NCBI GenBank assembly: GCA_016946835.1
Contig: JACVTC010000012.1
Span: forward strand, 327,001 to 391,000
Source: Neocallimastix lanati (nom. inval.)
Taxonomy: Eukaryota > Neocallimastigomycota > Neocallimastigomycetes > Neocallimastigales > Neocallimastigaceae
Direction: 5' to 3'
DNA length: 64,000 nt
Position 1 is the stretch's first letter; every line of letters begins with the position of its first letter. The notes beneath the pieces are model-generated. The model searched no databases. It was not told the origin of the DNA and saw only the letters and a list, made by a program, of their open reading frames with translations. Below, one piece after another: positions 43,930 through 57,180 of the stretch. A program made the translations under genes and the position numbers.

Positions 43930-46487
43930 ATATCTTTATTCAATGACATTTTTCTATCAAAAGCATTTAAAATTGCTGAAAAGCAGAATAACTAAATTAT
44001 ATAGATAATTTATATAGATAATATAACCAACGAAGATACGTGTTTATCTATTAATCTCTTGTAGGTTCTTCTTCTTTTAATACTAATAACAAAAATAAAT
44101 AAATATATATTTAAACAAAAGGCATAATTTAAATATATGGAAACTAACGATATAAAGGAATTTACATGAAAAATTAGAAATATAATAATAAAGGCTTGTT
44201 ATTTCTTTAAAGAAGAATAATAAATATTTAAATTATAGAATAATAATCTCTCTTATTGTCAATAAAGCAGCTTCAATAATCAAAAAGATAATAAAGAATT
44301 TCGTTATTCTATTTCTTTTAATGTTAAAGAAACTACTACTAAAGAATTTATTTTTAACAAAAAGGATATTGACTATTTAGTTCGATGAATATGTAAATTC
44401 AATAAAATTGATTATAATGACAATAGTAATGCCGAGAAAGAATTCTTAAATCATAAGAAGATAATCTTAAATCCATAATAACTCCTGAATTAAAAAAACC
44501 GAGAGAATGAGAAATGGAAAATAATATTAGTATTAAAATTTTAAAAAAAAAATAAACCATATATCCTAGCTCATTAATGAATTGAAAAAGAAAAAATTAT
44601 TGAAAGACAAATGCGTGATAAAGAAAAGCTAGTAATAATTATTATTATTAATATTATTTTCTTATTAAATGATAAGATTATTGTAATTAAAAATAATAAA
44701 AATATTAATAAAGAATAAATATGCAACTAAAGAAATTGTAAAATTATTAAGAGAGAAAAAATAAATTAATAAAGTTAACAAAGGTGTTAAATAGTTAAAA
44801 TAAGGATACAAAAAAAGAAAAGAAAATTTCTAAAATTCTTAGAAAAATTAAAATACTATTTTGGAAAGAGGAATATGATATTTTTAAGATTTAAATTCTT
44901 CAAATTTCAATATTACTTTTGGACAGTTAATGAATTATTTTCCAAAATTAAAATGTCAATTGATATTAAATTAACTATAATTTAATATTTCAGGAGTATT
45001 TGATTATTATGTTAGCCATGACTTTGGTAATATTATTATCTACCACACAAAAGTAACTAACCATGTATATAGGATATTGCCATGATAGTTGATTCAGTAA
45101 TGGGTATTTCTAGGAAGGCCTTAATCGATTCATGTTGCAATTTTAGTATTATTACACAACAATTTTTTGAAAAACTTCCGTCAGAATATGCACCTATTGA
45201 TATGAATTGTAGTAGAATTTGGTTGGCAACTCAAAATGATGATTATTTAGAAAGTTACATTATTTGAATGCCAGTAAAAATTAATAAACTTATTTAATGG
45301 TTAATTGTAGAATTGAAGACAAAGGATGTTCCTTTTTACAATAATTAAAGAATAAGTCGTTATAATATATTTATCCGACCTATATTGTATAGTTTGAGTC
45401 ATTATACTTCTGAGATTATTATTCCAATTAATAATAATTATAATATCAGAAGCAATATATTCACAATGAACACTTCCAAAATAATTTACACAAAAAATAT
45501 ACAAATAATTAATTAAAATTTTGGAAGAGAACTTAGAAATAATTGTTACATCTTTAGAAGAATTAACATTTTCAGATCTTTTCTTGGAAATTTTATTGAT
45601 AAATATGCCTAAATCTCTGTTTCTTTATGCAAATTGTTAAGAAAAATGGTAAATATATATGGAATTCTGAACATCAACAAAATATAAAGTTACATTAAGA
45701 AAAAGTTAATAAATGCTCCCATTTAAAAATCCATATTTTAATTATAACGGACCATAAACATATCATAGTTTTTTTAAGAATTAGGAATCAAATAATTCAA
45801 GGCAAGCATTATTTGGTGGTATTTAATTTTTAGTATCTTAGATATATTAAACCAATATTAAATAGGAGAAAAAAATGCGCTAGTCAAAGTATTATCGAGA
45901 ATGAGAAAAGGAAATGATTCAGTAGTATTAATAATTAAATTAACTTTAAAGGAATAAGAAGATTTACTTTTGATAAATATACAGGAAATTGAAAATTAAA
46001 TATTTGATTAGATAAATGGTGAAGATTACTTTATTATTAATGGTAATAACTATTGTAAATAAATTACTGATAATATGGAAAAAGTAAAATTTATTTCAGA
46101 AGCTTATCAGAAAAGTCGTAATAGTTACTACAAAGCCTATCAAAGGCTTAGAAAAAGTTATTAATTGCATAAAATGATAATGAATATAAAAGAGTAGTAC
46201 AAAATTGTAACAATTGTCAATTTATGCATTTGTGTTTATATTTTATTGGACCTTTAATTAAAACTAAATATAATAATAAATATATTATGGTAACAGTAGA
46301 TTACTTCACCAAATGGGTTGAGGCAGAACCTACTGAAAATATAACATCAAAGGATTTAATAAAAGTTTTAATTAATGTTTTTGATTTACATGAGGGTACC
46401 CCAGGTAACTATATAGATACCTTGAAGGTAATATATGAATCCCTTATGTTGGCAATACAAAGTTCAATTATTTCAGTGTTTCAGTGA
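43930..46487 (+). pseudogene. gypsy E relic (Gag, protease, RNase H, integrase)
   Basis: Gag pieces SKAFKIAEK and IKACYF at 43950-44210; protease ALIDSCCNFSIITQQFFEKL at 45115-45180; RNase H LIITDHKHI near 45735; integrase core IGPLIKTKYNNKYIMVTVDY then FTKWVEAEP at 46240-46330. RT is mostly missing. Same family as gypsy D. Confidence 0.65.
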
Positions 46488-47379
46488 TCCATGAAGCTTA
46501 ATTTTTTATTCTTTTAGTAATTTATTTTGTACTCATGTTCATATTGTTATTTTTTAAAATGATTATGTAAGCTTTCTTATTTTTAAAAATTTCCTTTTTA
46601 TGGTTTAGAATATTGAAAGATTTACTTTTATTTAAATTTTTATTTTCAGTATATCTATATACATAAGAATTTTTTTTAGATGAAAAATTAATATTATATT
46701 TTTTGTTAATAATAATTTGATCTTTTTCTCTACAATTTTAATGTTATATTTCTTCTCATTGATAATATTTTTAATTAAAAATTTAAATAATAATATTTAA
46801 TTAAATATATGATTTTACATATTTTAAATAAATATTTTATTTTGTAATTTTTAAAATATATCAAATATTTTCTTTATTATTTGTTATTAATATTAAGTTA
46901 TTAATTATTTTTTCAATTGTTTATAATATATGAAAAAATTAGTTTTACTTATTTGATTTTATTTAATTATATTTAAAGTATTATATAAGAAAATGTTTTA
47001 TTTTTAAATAAAACATTTCATGGATATATTAATTATAACTAAACAGTAAAGTAATGTTTGTGACAGAACCAAATTAAAAAATATTTCATTCAAATCAAAT
47101 AGTAATAGGGCAAATAAACCTTTTTGTCTTTTATACAAAGACCTTACGTTTATGTAAGAAAATTTTTAACATTTTTATACAAATAAAAATATATTTGTAC
47201 TTATAACCGTACTAAATTCACTAATAGTATTTTTGAAGAATTTTGAAATCACAGTTGCATTATTATTAAAATCTCAATTCCAAATTCACATTAACAAAAC
47301 AGCTGTATCGAATAATTACACGATATTATTATTCCTAATTCTTGTACTATTATAGAAAATATTAAGTTTAGAAATGTAG
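46488..47379. other. AT-rich spacer, no gene seen
   Basis: No ORF or motif supported. Confidence 0.6.
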
Positions 47380-48690
47380 GAAGATGCTGTTAATACTATT
47401 AATTTTGTCCATAAACGTATTTTTCATAGTGGAATTAATATTAATATTCCATTTGAATTATTGTACAATACAAAAGTAGATTTTTCTGAATTTCGCATTT
47501 TTGATTGCAAAGTATTCTATGCTCCAAAGCAATTTCATAAAGGACTTTTTAATTCTACTCTCTTTTTGATTCAAATGCCCTCTGCTTACTGTTTCAATGA
47601 GTCTATTAAATATGAATTCTTTCTTTCTCGTTCTGTTATTTTTTGAAAGTATTCTTGGTAATCTTCTCCTCTTGATTTTACTACATATTATGAAATCGAA
47701 AATGATCTATATAATAATGAAATTCAGTACTTTAATCATTTTAATAATAATAGCAAATTTTTTAATAATTTCCAACTTAATGATGATAATAACAATTTAT
47801 AATATCAGAAATAGTCAAAATAATGTTAATAATAAAAAGTAAACAATTTTATAAATAACTATGAGGATAATAAAATAAAAATTCATTTAAATTATAAATG
47901 CAAACCGTAAATCAATTAAATAAATTAATAAATTATAATAATAATAATGAAATTATTAAATTCGAATAAAAATAATCATTCAATTATGAGAAAATTTAAA
48001 GATGAAACAGAAAAATGTATTTTTATACATTCATAATAATAAATTATTAAAATTTAACAAATTTGAGGAAGTTCAGGAATAGATCAATCACTATATTTTA
48101 ATGATATTTTAGTGAATATAATGAAAAGGAATGATTAAAATCTATTGAAAAATAATTAAATAATATGAAAATAAAAAACGTTTACACCACTTTAAAAAAA
48201 TTCTAAAGGGAATATAATTAAATATAAGGTTAGTGGTTTTTCACAAATATGTAGTATTGATTATGAGAAAACTTTTTCGAGGAATTTAATACAAGATTCC
48301 TTCATAATTATTACAAATTTATCAAGGTATTATTATTTCGATATGTATCAGCCAGAAATTAAAGCAGCATATTTAAATGATGAAGAAAATGAAGAATTAT
48401 ATATCGAAATTCCTTATGATATTGCATATTTAACAGGATTTTGGAAATTAAATAAATCAATTTATTGTTTAAAACAATCCGAATAAAATAAATAATGCAC
48501 TTTTAAAATTGAATTACACCATAGCGAAAAGTGTATCTACCATAAAAAAAAGTAAATGTAATATTTTATGTATAATCACAATATATGTTGATAATATTAT
48601 ATTATCAGGAAAAATGAAACAAATAAATTATGTTATAAGAATTATAAAAATATTTGACGGTAATGATATTTGTCCGGTGTATTTAAAATA
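47380..48690 (+). pseudogene. copia relic: integrase end and RT
   Basis: Integrase end EDAVNTINFVHKRIFHSG, then IPFELLYNTKVDFSEFRIF and VFYAPKQFHKG (47375-47545). RT pieces near 48330-48480 (MYQPEIKAAYLND, SIYCLKQS) and IYVDNIILSGKM near 48580, the YVDD box as YVDN. Confidence 0.7.
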
Positions 48691-48899
48691 AGAATAATAT
48701 TTATTAAAATTATATTAATAAATTTATATATCTTCGAATTTTTCTTTTACACTAAACAAATTTTCATGAAAAAGTGTAATGGAAAAAAATGATAAATTTT
48801 ATTATTAATTTATCTATTTTAGTTTATCTTTCTTCCCTCCCAAAATGGCTAATTCTCTAAAAAGTATATTTAAAGTTTTCCAATTATTGTAAAATTTGA

Positions 48900-49500
48900 A
48901 ATAATTTTTTATAATTAAGGAAAGAACAAATTTCTGAAAGATTACTAGATTAAGATCAATTTTTACAGTAATCGCTTTTATTGTTTATATTAGAAAAATC
49001 ATATTTTGAAATAATATGACTTGAATTTAATAAAAAAATGTTTGAAGAAACATAGAATATTATCTAAATAATCTAAATATTCTTTTTTACTACTAATGAA
49101 TTAAGAATATTATCAATAAAGACATAATTCAATAAACTAAAATGAATACGGTTTAATTTCCTTTTATATCCTTTTAAATAGTAGTTTGAGCTTCGATTAT
49201 TTTCAAACAAGTAAATTATCAAATATTTTATTGATATTTGGAAGACATCAGAAGCAAATACTGTATATACCTTTTTTTAATAATTATAAAGGTAATTATA
49301 TTTACTGTTCTTGATAACTAAAATAATAGAAAATGATCATGAAGAAATGGCATATTTAATTATGTCTTTATATATAAAAGTTTTAGATTTCTTATTTAAA
49401 TATACCAAATTTGAATTCATTTTAGTTTAAAAAATTTACTTTTAATAGATTTTTATAAGTTATCGATTGTAGTTTATGAGGTTATAAATTAGAGAGAGTA
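48900..49500 (-). pseudogene. gypsy RT relic (very decayed)
   Basis: Minus-strand fragments YVFIDNIL near 49110-49135 and SIILVIKNSKY near 49300-49330 are in the order of gypsy RT blocks. Weak. Confidence 0.3.
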
Positions 49501-51485
49501 AAATCTCTTTACTTGAAATTGCAATAACTACGATTAAAGATTCCACAATCTTAATTTTATCCTTTTTAAATTCTTCATTTACTGAAAGTTGAAAATTAAT
49601 TCTTATATTAGAATGTATTGGAAGGTATAATTATTAGATTATCTTGTTGAACAACAATTTACGATTAAAATATTATTTAATATAGTTTAGGTAAATAATC
49701 TTCTTTAATTTTTTTTTAACTATTATAAATTATATAAAATCCTTTACATTATTTAATAATTTCTAATTAATAACAGTTAAACCTAAAATTCCTGAATCAA
49801 CTTAAAAATTTTAGAATATTTATTTTAATTTTATTATAGATTCATAATTTAAATTCATATTTTTTTAATCAATATAATTTATTATATAATTTTTAATTTC
49901 ATTATTAATTATTTTGTAGTAGAAAAAATAATAATTTTATTAAAAATCGAATATATATTATTTCGTATTATTGCTCAAAAGATTAATTTACTATAACTTA
50001 GATTTAACATTATTAATCGAAATTATATACAATATATTCTTCAAAATATCATATGAAATGATATTACAAATTAATAAATTATGATTAATCAATATAATTA
50101 TGAGAATATAAATATTTTAATTATATACTTATTAATATAATATTTCAATATTTATAAACAAAATATATCTAATAAATGACATACAAAAGTTCAAATTCAT
50201 GGGCAATTAAATATACATTACATTGAATCATAAATACTTTATTTTTGTATTTAAAATATTCTTTTTGTTTAACTTTCAATAACTTTAATAATTAGCAAAG
50301 AATTATCTAAAATTTTTCTTTTTTGATGTTTATTTTGATTTGATTATATTTTGATATATTATTTCTTATTTTTCTAATATATATAAGTTATTCTTCAAGA
50401 TTTAAAGAATTTCAATTTTATCTTTAAAATTATATTTTATTTAAGAAAATTTTCTATCATATAATTAGATAAAAGTCTTTTAATAAATAAAACAATCATA
50501 ATAAATTAGAAAATATTAATTTTACAACTCTTTCAGATTAGAGTCTCAGTACAGTAGCTTTTTATTATTTTTAGCTATGAATAATTATATACTAAAGTAT
50601 TTTAGATAATTTAGAAATTACTTAGTATTGATAAAATTAATAATTATATAAAATAATCAAATATTTTATTTTTTTAATTTTAAATAGAAACATTAAAATA
50701 ACAATGTCCGAATCATTCGCAAAATTGATTACGTAGTACTGAGATAAATTAGGAAGACTGACAAAGATTTTAAATTTGAATTAGATAATTATAGAGACTA
50801 TATCATTAGTACCTTAAAAGAAATTACCTTCAAGTAACAATATGGTGAATCAAAATTGACTGAAAAGGGAGGAATAAAAAAAGAAATTGCAAATGAACAA
50901 CATAAAAGAAACTAGTATTATAAGAAATTAAGTAAGAAAAGATATTAAAATCTTTATTAAAGGTAAAGGAAAAAAAATATTGTAATAAAATTAATTATTC
51001 TACTTAAGGAGAAATATCATAAAAAGTAACTAAATATAACAAATTAAATGTGATAATATCTAACTACATCAAAAAATTTTGAAATATATAAAATAACAAT
51101 AAATCATCAAATATGATAAAGTCTCATAAATCTCCAAAAATAACAATAGAAAATAATATTACACTTGCATTAACAATTGCAAGATAAATTACAAATGCCA
51201 TACTAGATATGAAAGGCATTCTTTCAGACATTATAAAATAGGAATATAATAGAAAAGGCTATAACCAATACAATATTATTATAAAAGCAACTTCATTAAT
51301 AATATAACTGAAAGACTGCCAAGAATAATAAATATTGATTTAAATTGAATAATAAAAATCATTTGAACTACATATTATTTATTTATTTTTAATATTACAT
51401 GTATTTATTATATCTCATATTTAACTTAATTATTAATTTTTATTTATATTTGAAAAATAAACTATTTCTAAAATTTTATATTTTA
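49501..51485. other. AT-rich region, one short Gag-like start at about 50704
   Basis: A plus frame MSESFAKLIT ends at TAG after ten codons; nearby sequence is less AT-biased to about 51310 and could be a copia Gag remnant. No gene supported. Confidence 0.3.
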
Positions 51486-54400
51486 TATTTATTAAAAATT
51501 TTGTCAGACCATCTACTTTATTATTTTTTGATTCTATGTATTTAAGTACTTTTCTTTCTCTTATAAATTCTCTATTTATATGATATCTAATATAGATGTA
51601 TTTTGTCTTGGGTTTATTGTATTATTTTCAGCGTTATATGCTGCTTGATCGTCTATATAGATTTTTACACATTCTCTTTGGTCCTTTATTTCTCCTAAAA
51701 TGTTTCTATACCATAAAGCTTGTTTCGGGTATTCACATAGTCCATAATATTTAGCTTCGGCGGTGGAGGTAGCTACATATTTTTGGAACTTTGAGTACAA
51801 CTAGTTGGACCTAAACTCATAAAATAGATAAAACCTATTGTAAACCTTCTTGTTTCTGTAACATTAGCATAATCTGAATCGACATACGTTTTTAGACATT
51901 TTTTTTCATTAAATAAAATACAGTAATATTTTATTTCTTATAAATATCTGAATATTTGTATTACGTTTTTCAAATCTTTTACTTGAAATATTGAGCTACT
52001 TTGTTTTTCAAATCTTTTACTTGAAATATTGAGCTACTTTGTTTAAGGAAAACATAATATCTATCTTGTACAAATAGCCAGATATATTAAACTTCCTACA
52101 GCGGACCTATACGATTTTAGATCAAATAATTCTTTATCATTTTTATCAGGTAAACTTGGTTCGGTAGTTCATATTTCTTTTAAATCTTTCAAATTTTTTA
52201 AATATATCTTCCAAATATCTTTTTTGATGTAAAATGCAACCATTCTGAATCTTTTATATTTTTATACCTATAATAAAATTTGCTTTACCAATATTAGTTA
52301 TAGAATATTTTTCTTTAATTATTCTTACTGTTTTATTAATTTCATCATCTTTACCTGTAATTAATAAATCATCTACGTATAATCCTATAACAATTACAAA
52401 TTTATTATCTTTTTTCTTAATAAATATACACGGTTCACTGACTAGTTCATAGAATCCAAAATGTTTTAAAGTAGTACTAATATAATTTATTCTATTCTCT
52501 TGTAGCCTGTTTTAATCCATATAGAGTCTTCTGTGACTTAAAATATCTTTTTCCAAAATTTGGATCACCTTCATTTATCTTCATAAAAATATCTTCCTTC
52601 AAATCGGTATATAGTTAAGCTAACTATATACCTATTTAATTAATATTATAATTATTTTCTGTAGCAATAGATATTAACAATAGATATTATTATTGTTAAT
52701 GAATCCTGTTTTTTTAGTGTTGGTGAAAAAATTCCTTTATAATCTTCTCCATACTCCTGAGTATAGCCACTTGCTACTAGCCTTGTTTTATACATATCGA
52801 TTTTTCCTACACGATCTCTTTTAATTTTGAAAACCCACCTGGAATCAATTATATTAGCTCCTTCAGGAACCTTTTCAATCTTTTTGAATACTTTCCTTTC
52901 TCTCATATTGTTTAATTCATTTTTCACAGCATTTATCCATTTATCTTTGTCTTTTCTTTTAAAAATTTCCCCATATGAATTTGGTTCTCTGATTTGATTA
53001 ATTGTTATTAAACATTCCTTTTTTCTTTAATTGATATTCTCTTGAATTTATTCTCTTCAATATTCATTTATGTTAAATCCTTTTCCTCTACATTTGTATT
53101 TACATTTACATTTTTATTTAAATCTTTAATTTTTCTTTTTTCTTTATGCGTTATTGTTTTAAATTCTCTACTTTAAATTTTTATCTTATAAAAATTTTTT
53201 ATTACTATTATTTTTAAAAGTTGAGTGTAAATTAATTTTAGGGTATTTTCTAAATTATTATTTTTTATATTAATTTTATTTATGATTTTTTCAGGATTTT
53301 TATCAGGATTATTATAAAAATTTTCAGGAGTTTTGTAAGAATTATCAGTATTTTCACAATTTTTGTTTTAAATATTATTGTTTTCATGATATATTTGATT
53401 AATTATGTTAGTATTTCTTCTCGTATTATTTGTTTTTATATTTATTTCCTTTTAGTTCTTATTTTTTAATTTTGAATTGCTTGAATGATTTTCAATCATT
53501 ATTTTTATTTGATTTATTTCCTAAATAAATTCTATGATCAATTTCTTTATTATTATTTTTATAATCGTTATTATTACCACTTGGAATGATATTTTCCACG
53601 TTTTGCTTATTGATATCTTCATATTTTCCTTTGTTTACATTTAAATAATTTTCATTTGTATACTTTTCATTTGAATTATACCCATTTAAATTATTTCTGT
53701 CAAATTATTTTCACCTAAATTACTTATATTAAAATATTCTCAACAAAATCATTATTATTTGAAATATTTCTATTTAGAATAATTCCATTTTTAATACTGG
53801 TATATTTCTGACTTCTTTTTTATGGTAAGAGCCCAACAATATCTAATATCTTTTTTATGGTAAGAGCCCAACAGTATTTAATATAATTATTTAAAATATT
53901 TACAAAATAGCAGTTACCGTAAATTGATGGTGGTGCCTGTCCAACAAGATCTATATGTACTAATTCAAGAATTTTTCTTGAATTATTCTGCACTTTATCG
54001 TATGGTTCATTTTTCTTCTTTGCCTTTATACAGATTTCAGACTTATCCACTTTGTTCCCATAAGTTAAGTGCCAAGAGCCATTGAATATCATTTTCTTTG
54101 GTGTTGACATTATTTACATAATATATTATTATTCTTAATGCATATCTCGAAAACAACTTTGTCACTAGCTTTAATTTTTGAAATTGTATTAAAATACTTG
54201 TCTATGATAAATGCATATACATAATCATATTCATTTATAAATACTATTACATATTCATCCGTTGCAAGTTTAATAATCTAAATTAAATTTCTTTTGATAT
54301 CTGGAATATATAATATTTCCTTTTGCTTTGATAATTATTTGTTCATTTTTCCTTGTATCTCTCCAATGTATGTTGAGTTGGTTGTATTCCCATATTCATA

Positions 54401-54660
54401 ATTTATCTCTTCCACGTGTTCCTCTTCATTTGGATACTTTTGTTTAGGGTCATATGATTAGATACTCTTGAATCTAGCGTCTACCAATAACATTCTACAT
54501 AATTTTTGGTTAAATTATTATTAAATACATTATTGCATTATTTTGTATTGTTACTACATGGATTTTCAAAAGAAGTGTTGTAATATAGAATAAATAAATC
54601 ACTAAGATTTAATTTATTATTATCTGTTTCTGTTTCTGATATTGTAATATTGGTTTGATT
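51486..54660 (-). pseudogene. copia-2 pol relic: integrase, RT, RNase H
   Basis: Order on the minus strand: pre-integrase WHLTYGNKVDKSEICIK and integrase LELVHIDLVG at 53820-54110; RT DSRWVFKIKRDRVGKIDMYK and RLVASGYTQEYGEDYKGI at 52652-52927; RNase H KYVATSTAEAKYYGL and IYIDDQAAYNAE at 51576-51800. Frame changes and stops between. Two local tandem duplications (about 51966-52041 and 53813-53880) and a palindrome (52606-52632) lie inside. Confidence 0.85.
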
Positions 54661-55560
54661 TTATTAACCTTGCCTCCCTTGTTTCTTGGGACATCTTCTT
54701 TTTAATCTTGTAATCCCTTTCAAAATGACCGAATCTGTGGTAAAAGAAACATTCAATATTCGAATTAGTTTTTCTACCTTCACATTACCTTTTTTAAAAT
54801 TTCTTTTTGGATATCTTCTAAAGTCTTGTTTTCCTACTTTTCTTTTTCCTCAGCTTTGGGTTGTAGAGCTGAATACATGTTGTATTCCTATCGTCTTTCC
54901 TTTTTTTCTTTCTTCGACTTTCTTGAGTCGTTCTACAAATCCTAATGTATATTTACAACTTATCCAGTTTTTTGAACATTCATATATTCTATCATATTAA
55001 TATTCTTGCTTAATTTTATTAAAAATCTAGAAAAGTTTGTTTTGGAGTTGAATCTTAAGGCATTAGTTTCATCGATTAGTTGGTTTCTCCTAGTCACATC
55101 ATCTCCAATATGAATTTGTTGTAATGCTTGCCAAATTTGATAGCCTGTGAGAGATGAATCCTGAATATTTTGTTGCGTTTTTGGTCCTAACTTGCTTCTT
55201 ATTAAACTTTTTAAACAGGCATCTGTTTTTAATCCTCTATTGTTACTGATTCTCTATATCTCATTTTGTATTCATATGAATCAATTAAATCATTTGTACT
55301 TTCTGTTCAACAAGCTATGGAAACATTTAGAGTATGATCTGTTTCGACCCAATCTCCGAGATCATAATATTTCAAGATGCATTTTATGAATAATTGCCTA
55401 GTTATAATATTATTACTATCTAATTCAAATACAACCTTTCCTATTAGAACAGATTTTTTGGGAAAAAATTATTCATAGTATTAATAGTACTAATAGTAGC
55501 AGTTTCTGTTGATTGTTTTAAAATATTTTCACTATTTTTGAATTTTAAATATTTTAATTT
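54661..55560 (-). pseudogene. copia-2 Gag relic
   Basis: Minus-strand pieces LGDWVETDHTLNVS near 55330-55375 and, near 54720-54765, a zinc-knuckle remnant CFFYHRFGHFERDY in which two of the three Cys are Tyr. Several frame changes. Confidence 0.65.
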
Positions 55561-55636
55561 TAAATATTTTAATTTTTTCTTTTACTTATTTAAAAATTGA
55601 AATTAAATGATTTTAACAAAGAAATAATACTATAAT

Positions 55637-55657
55637 GAGTCAATGAGACTCTTAATC
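55637..55657 (-). promoter_or_regulatory. copia-2 primer-binding site, matches anticodon arm of tRNA-Lys(CUU)
   Basis: Identical to 1832-1852 in copia-1. Here the LTR next to it ends ...TTTTTTACA in sense, a proper CA end, which fixes the PBS start at GATTAAGAG. Confidence 0.65.
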
Positions 55658-55900
55658 TGTAAAAAATTAATTTCTTAATAAACTAAATCTTAACAGATGC
55701 TTTTATTGTAACGATTTTGTTCACACAATAGGTTTGTAACATTTGTGAAAAAGTAATTTGTTTAATTAGAAATTTTTTATTAATTTTGTTAAAAAAAATA
55801 TGAATTAATTATTATTAATTAGTTATTGTAATATTTTAAATTACTTTTTAGATAATTAATAAAAGCGTGAAGAAAATTATTTTTTATTACGAAATTCACA
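55658..55900 (-). mobile_element. copia-2 5' LTR (right end approximate)
   Basis: Starts at the PBS edge; expected length about 240 bp by comparison with copia-1 and copia-G. The 3' LTR near 51.2-51.4 kb could not be delimited. Confidence 0.45.
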
Positions 55901-56130
55901 CCTATTTATTCTTTTTGAATAAAACAAAATTTAGCTAGATGAAAGTTCAAAAAATCGAGATTTCTTTTTTAAAAATGAATCTAAAAGAAAAAATGATAAA
56001 AATAATGATTAAAATAGAACTTTCTAATTTAGTTCGTTTATGAAATTGCCAACATAAAAAACGTTAGAAGTTTCAACAATAATATTATAACTAATTATTT
56101 TAAACTAAAATTATTATATATTAGGAAAGG

Positions 56131-56168
56131 GTGTAAATCGAACCCAGAGAGTTCAGCTTATTGGCCAT
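56131..56168 (-). other. tRNA-like fragment with A and B boxes (possible SINE head)
   Basis: Minus-strand TGGCCAATAAGC (56168-56157) and GGGTTCGATTTACAC (56145-56131). A-B spacing is short and stems are poor. Related to 21891-21943 by its B box and following CAC. Confidence 0.3.
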
Positions 56169-56199
56169 GGCATGTTATTGATACGAGATATAATAAAAT

Positions 56200-57180
56200 A
56201 TATAAACTACTAGAAATCGTAAATGAAGTCGAAATTAATAATAAAAATATATGATTCATTTATTGTTACATATATAAATATAAATATTTAATAGTAATTA
56301 TAAAATATTATTATTAAAATAATTATAAAATAATATAGTTTTCAATATATAATTTATAAAATAATATTTTTTAAAATAATTTATAAGTAAATTTAATATT
56401 TAAAAATATAATTGTATATAATTTTATTAAATAAATATAATTTTTTATTAATTAATGTAAAAATTTATTATAAATATGTTTAATATAATTAATTATATGG
56501 AAAATTATAATAGTATTAGTATTTAATAAAAATATAAATTTTAATTAATAGGAAAAATTACAAAAGAAATTAATAAATTGAAATTATAGTTATTTAGTTT
56601 ATATAGAAAATATAGTTATTTTAAAAAATAGAAATTAATGATAAATTTTAATATTAAAGTTTTTTTTAAAGAAATAGATTATAACAATTAAAAAAAATAA
56701 ACATTTACAATTCAAAACTATTTTTATAAACTATTTAAACTAATTTTAACTATTTAAAACTACTCCGAAATTAATTTTAAAGTATTTTAAATTAACTATA
56801 TTAAATTAAATAATAAGTTAAATAAAATAACTAAATTAAATAAACTAACTTAAATAAATTATTTAAATTAAATTTATTATCCAAAATTATTTAAATAATA
56901 GTTTTTACTTTTGAAAAGTTTACCTAAATTTATAATAAATTTTCATATTAAGTGAATTATAAATTTATATAATTTTATTATATTAATTAATTATTATATA
57001 ATTAATTATTAAAGATTTTATTAAATCTTTGTAGTTTTTATGGAAAATATAGTTATTTAAAAAAAAGAAGTTAATAATAAATCTTAATATTAATTAATAT
57101 AATTTTAATAGTTTATTATATTAATTAATAATTGTAAAGTAATATTTGAGAATTAAATATATTTTAATAAAAAATGATTA
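56200..57180. other. AT-rich spacer, no gene seen
   Basis: Only A/T-rich low-complexity sequence. Confidence 0.6.
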
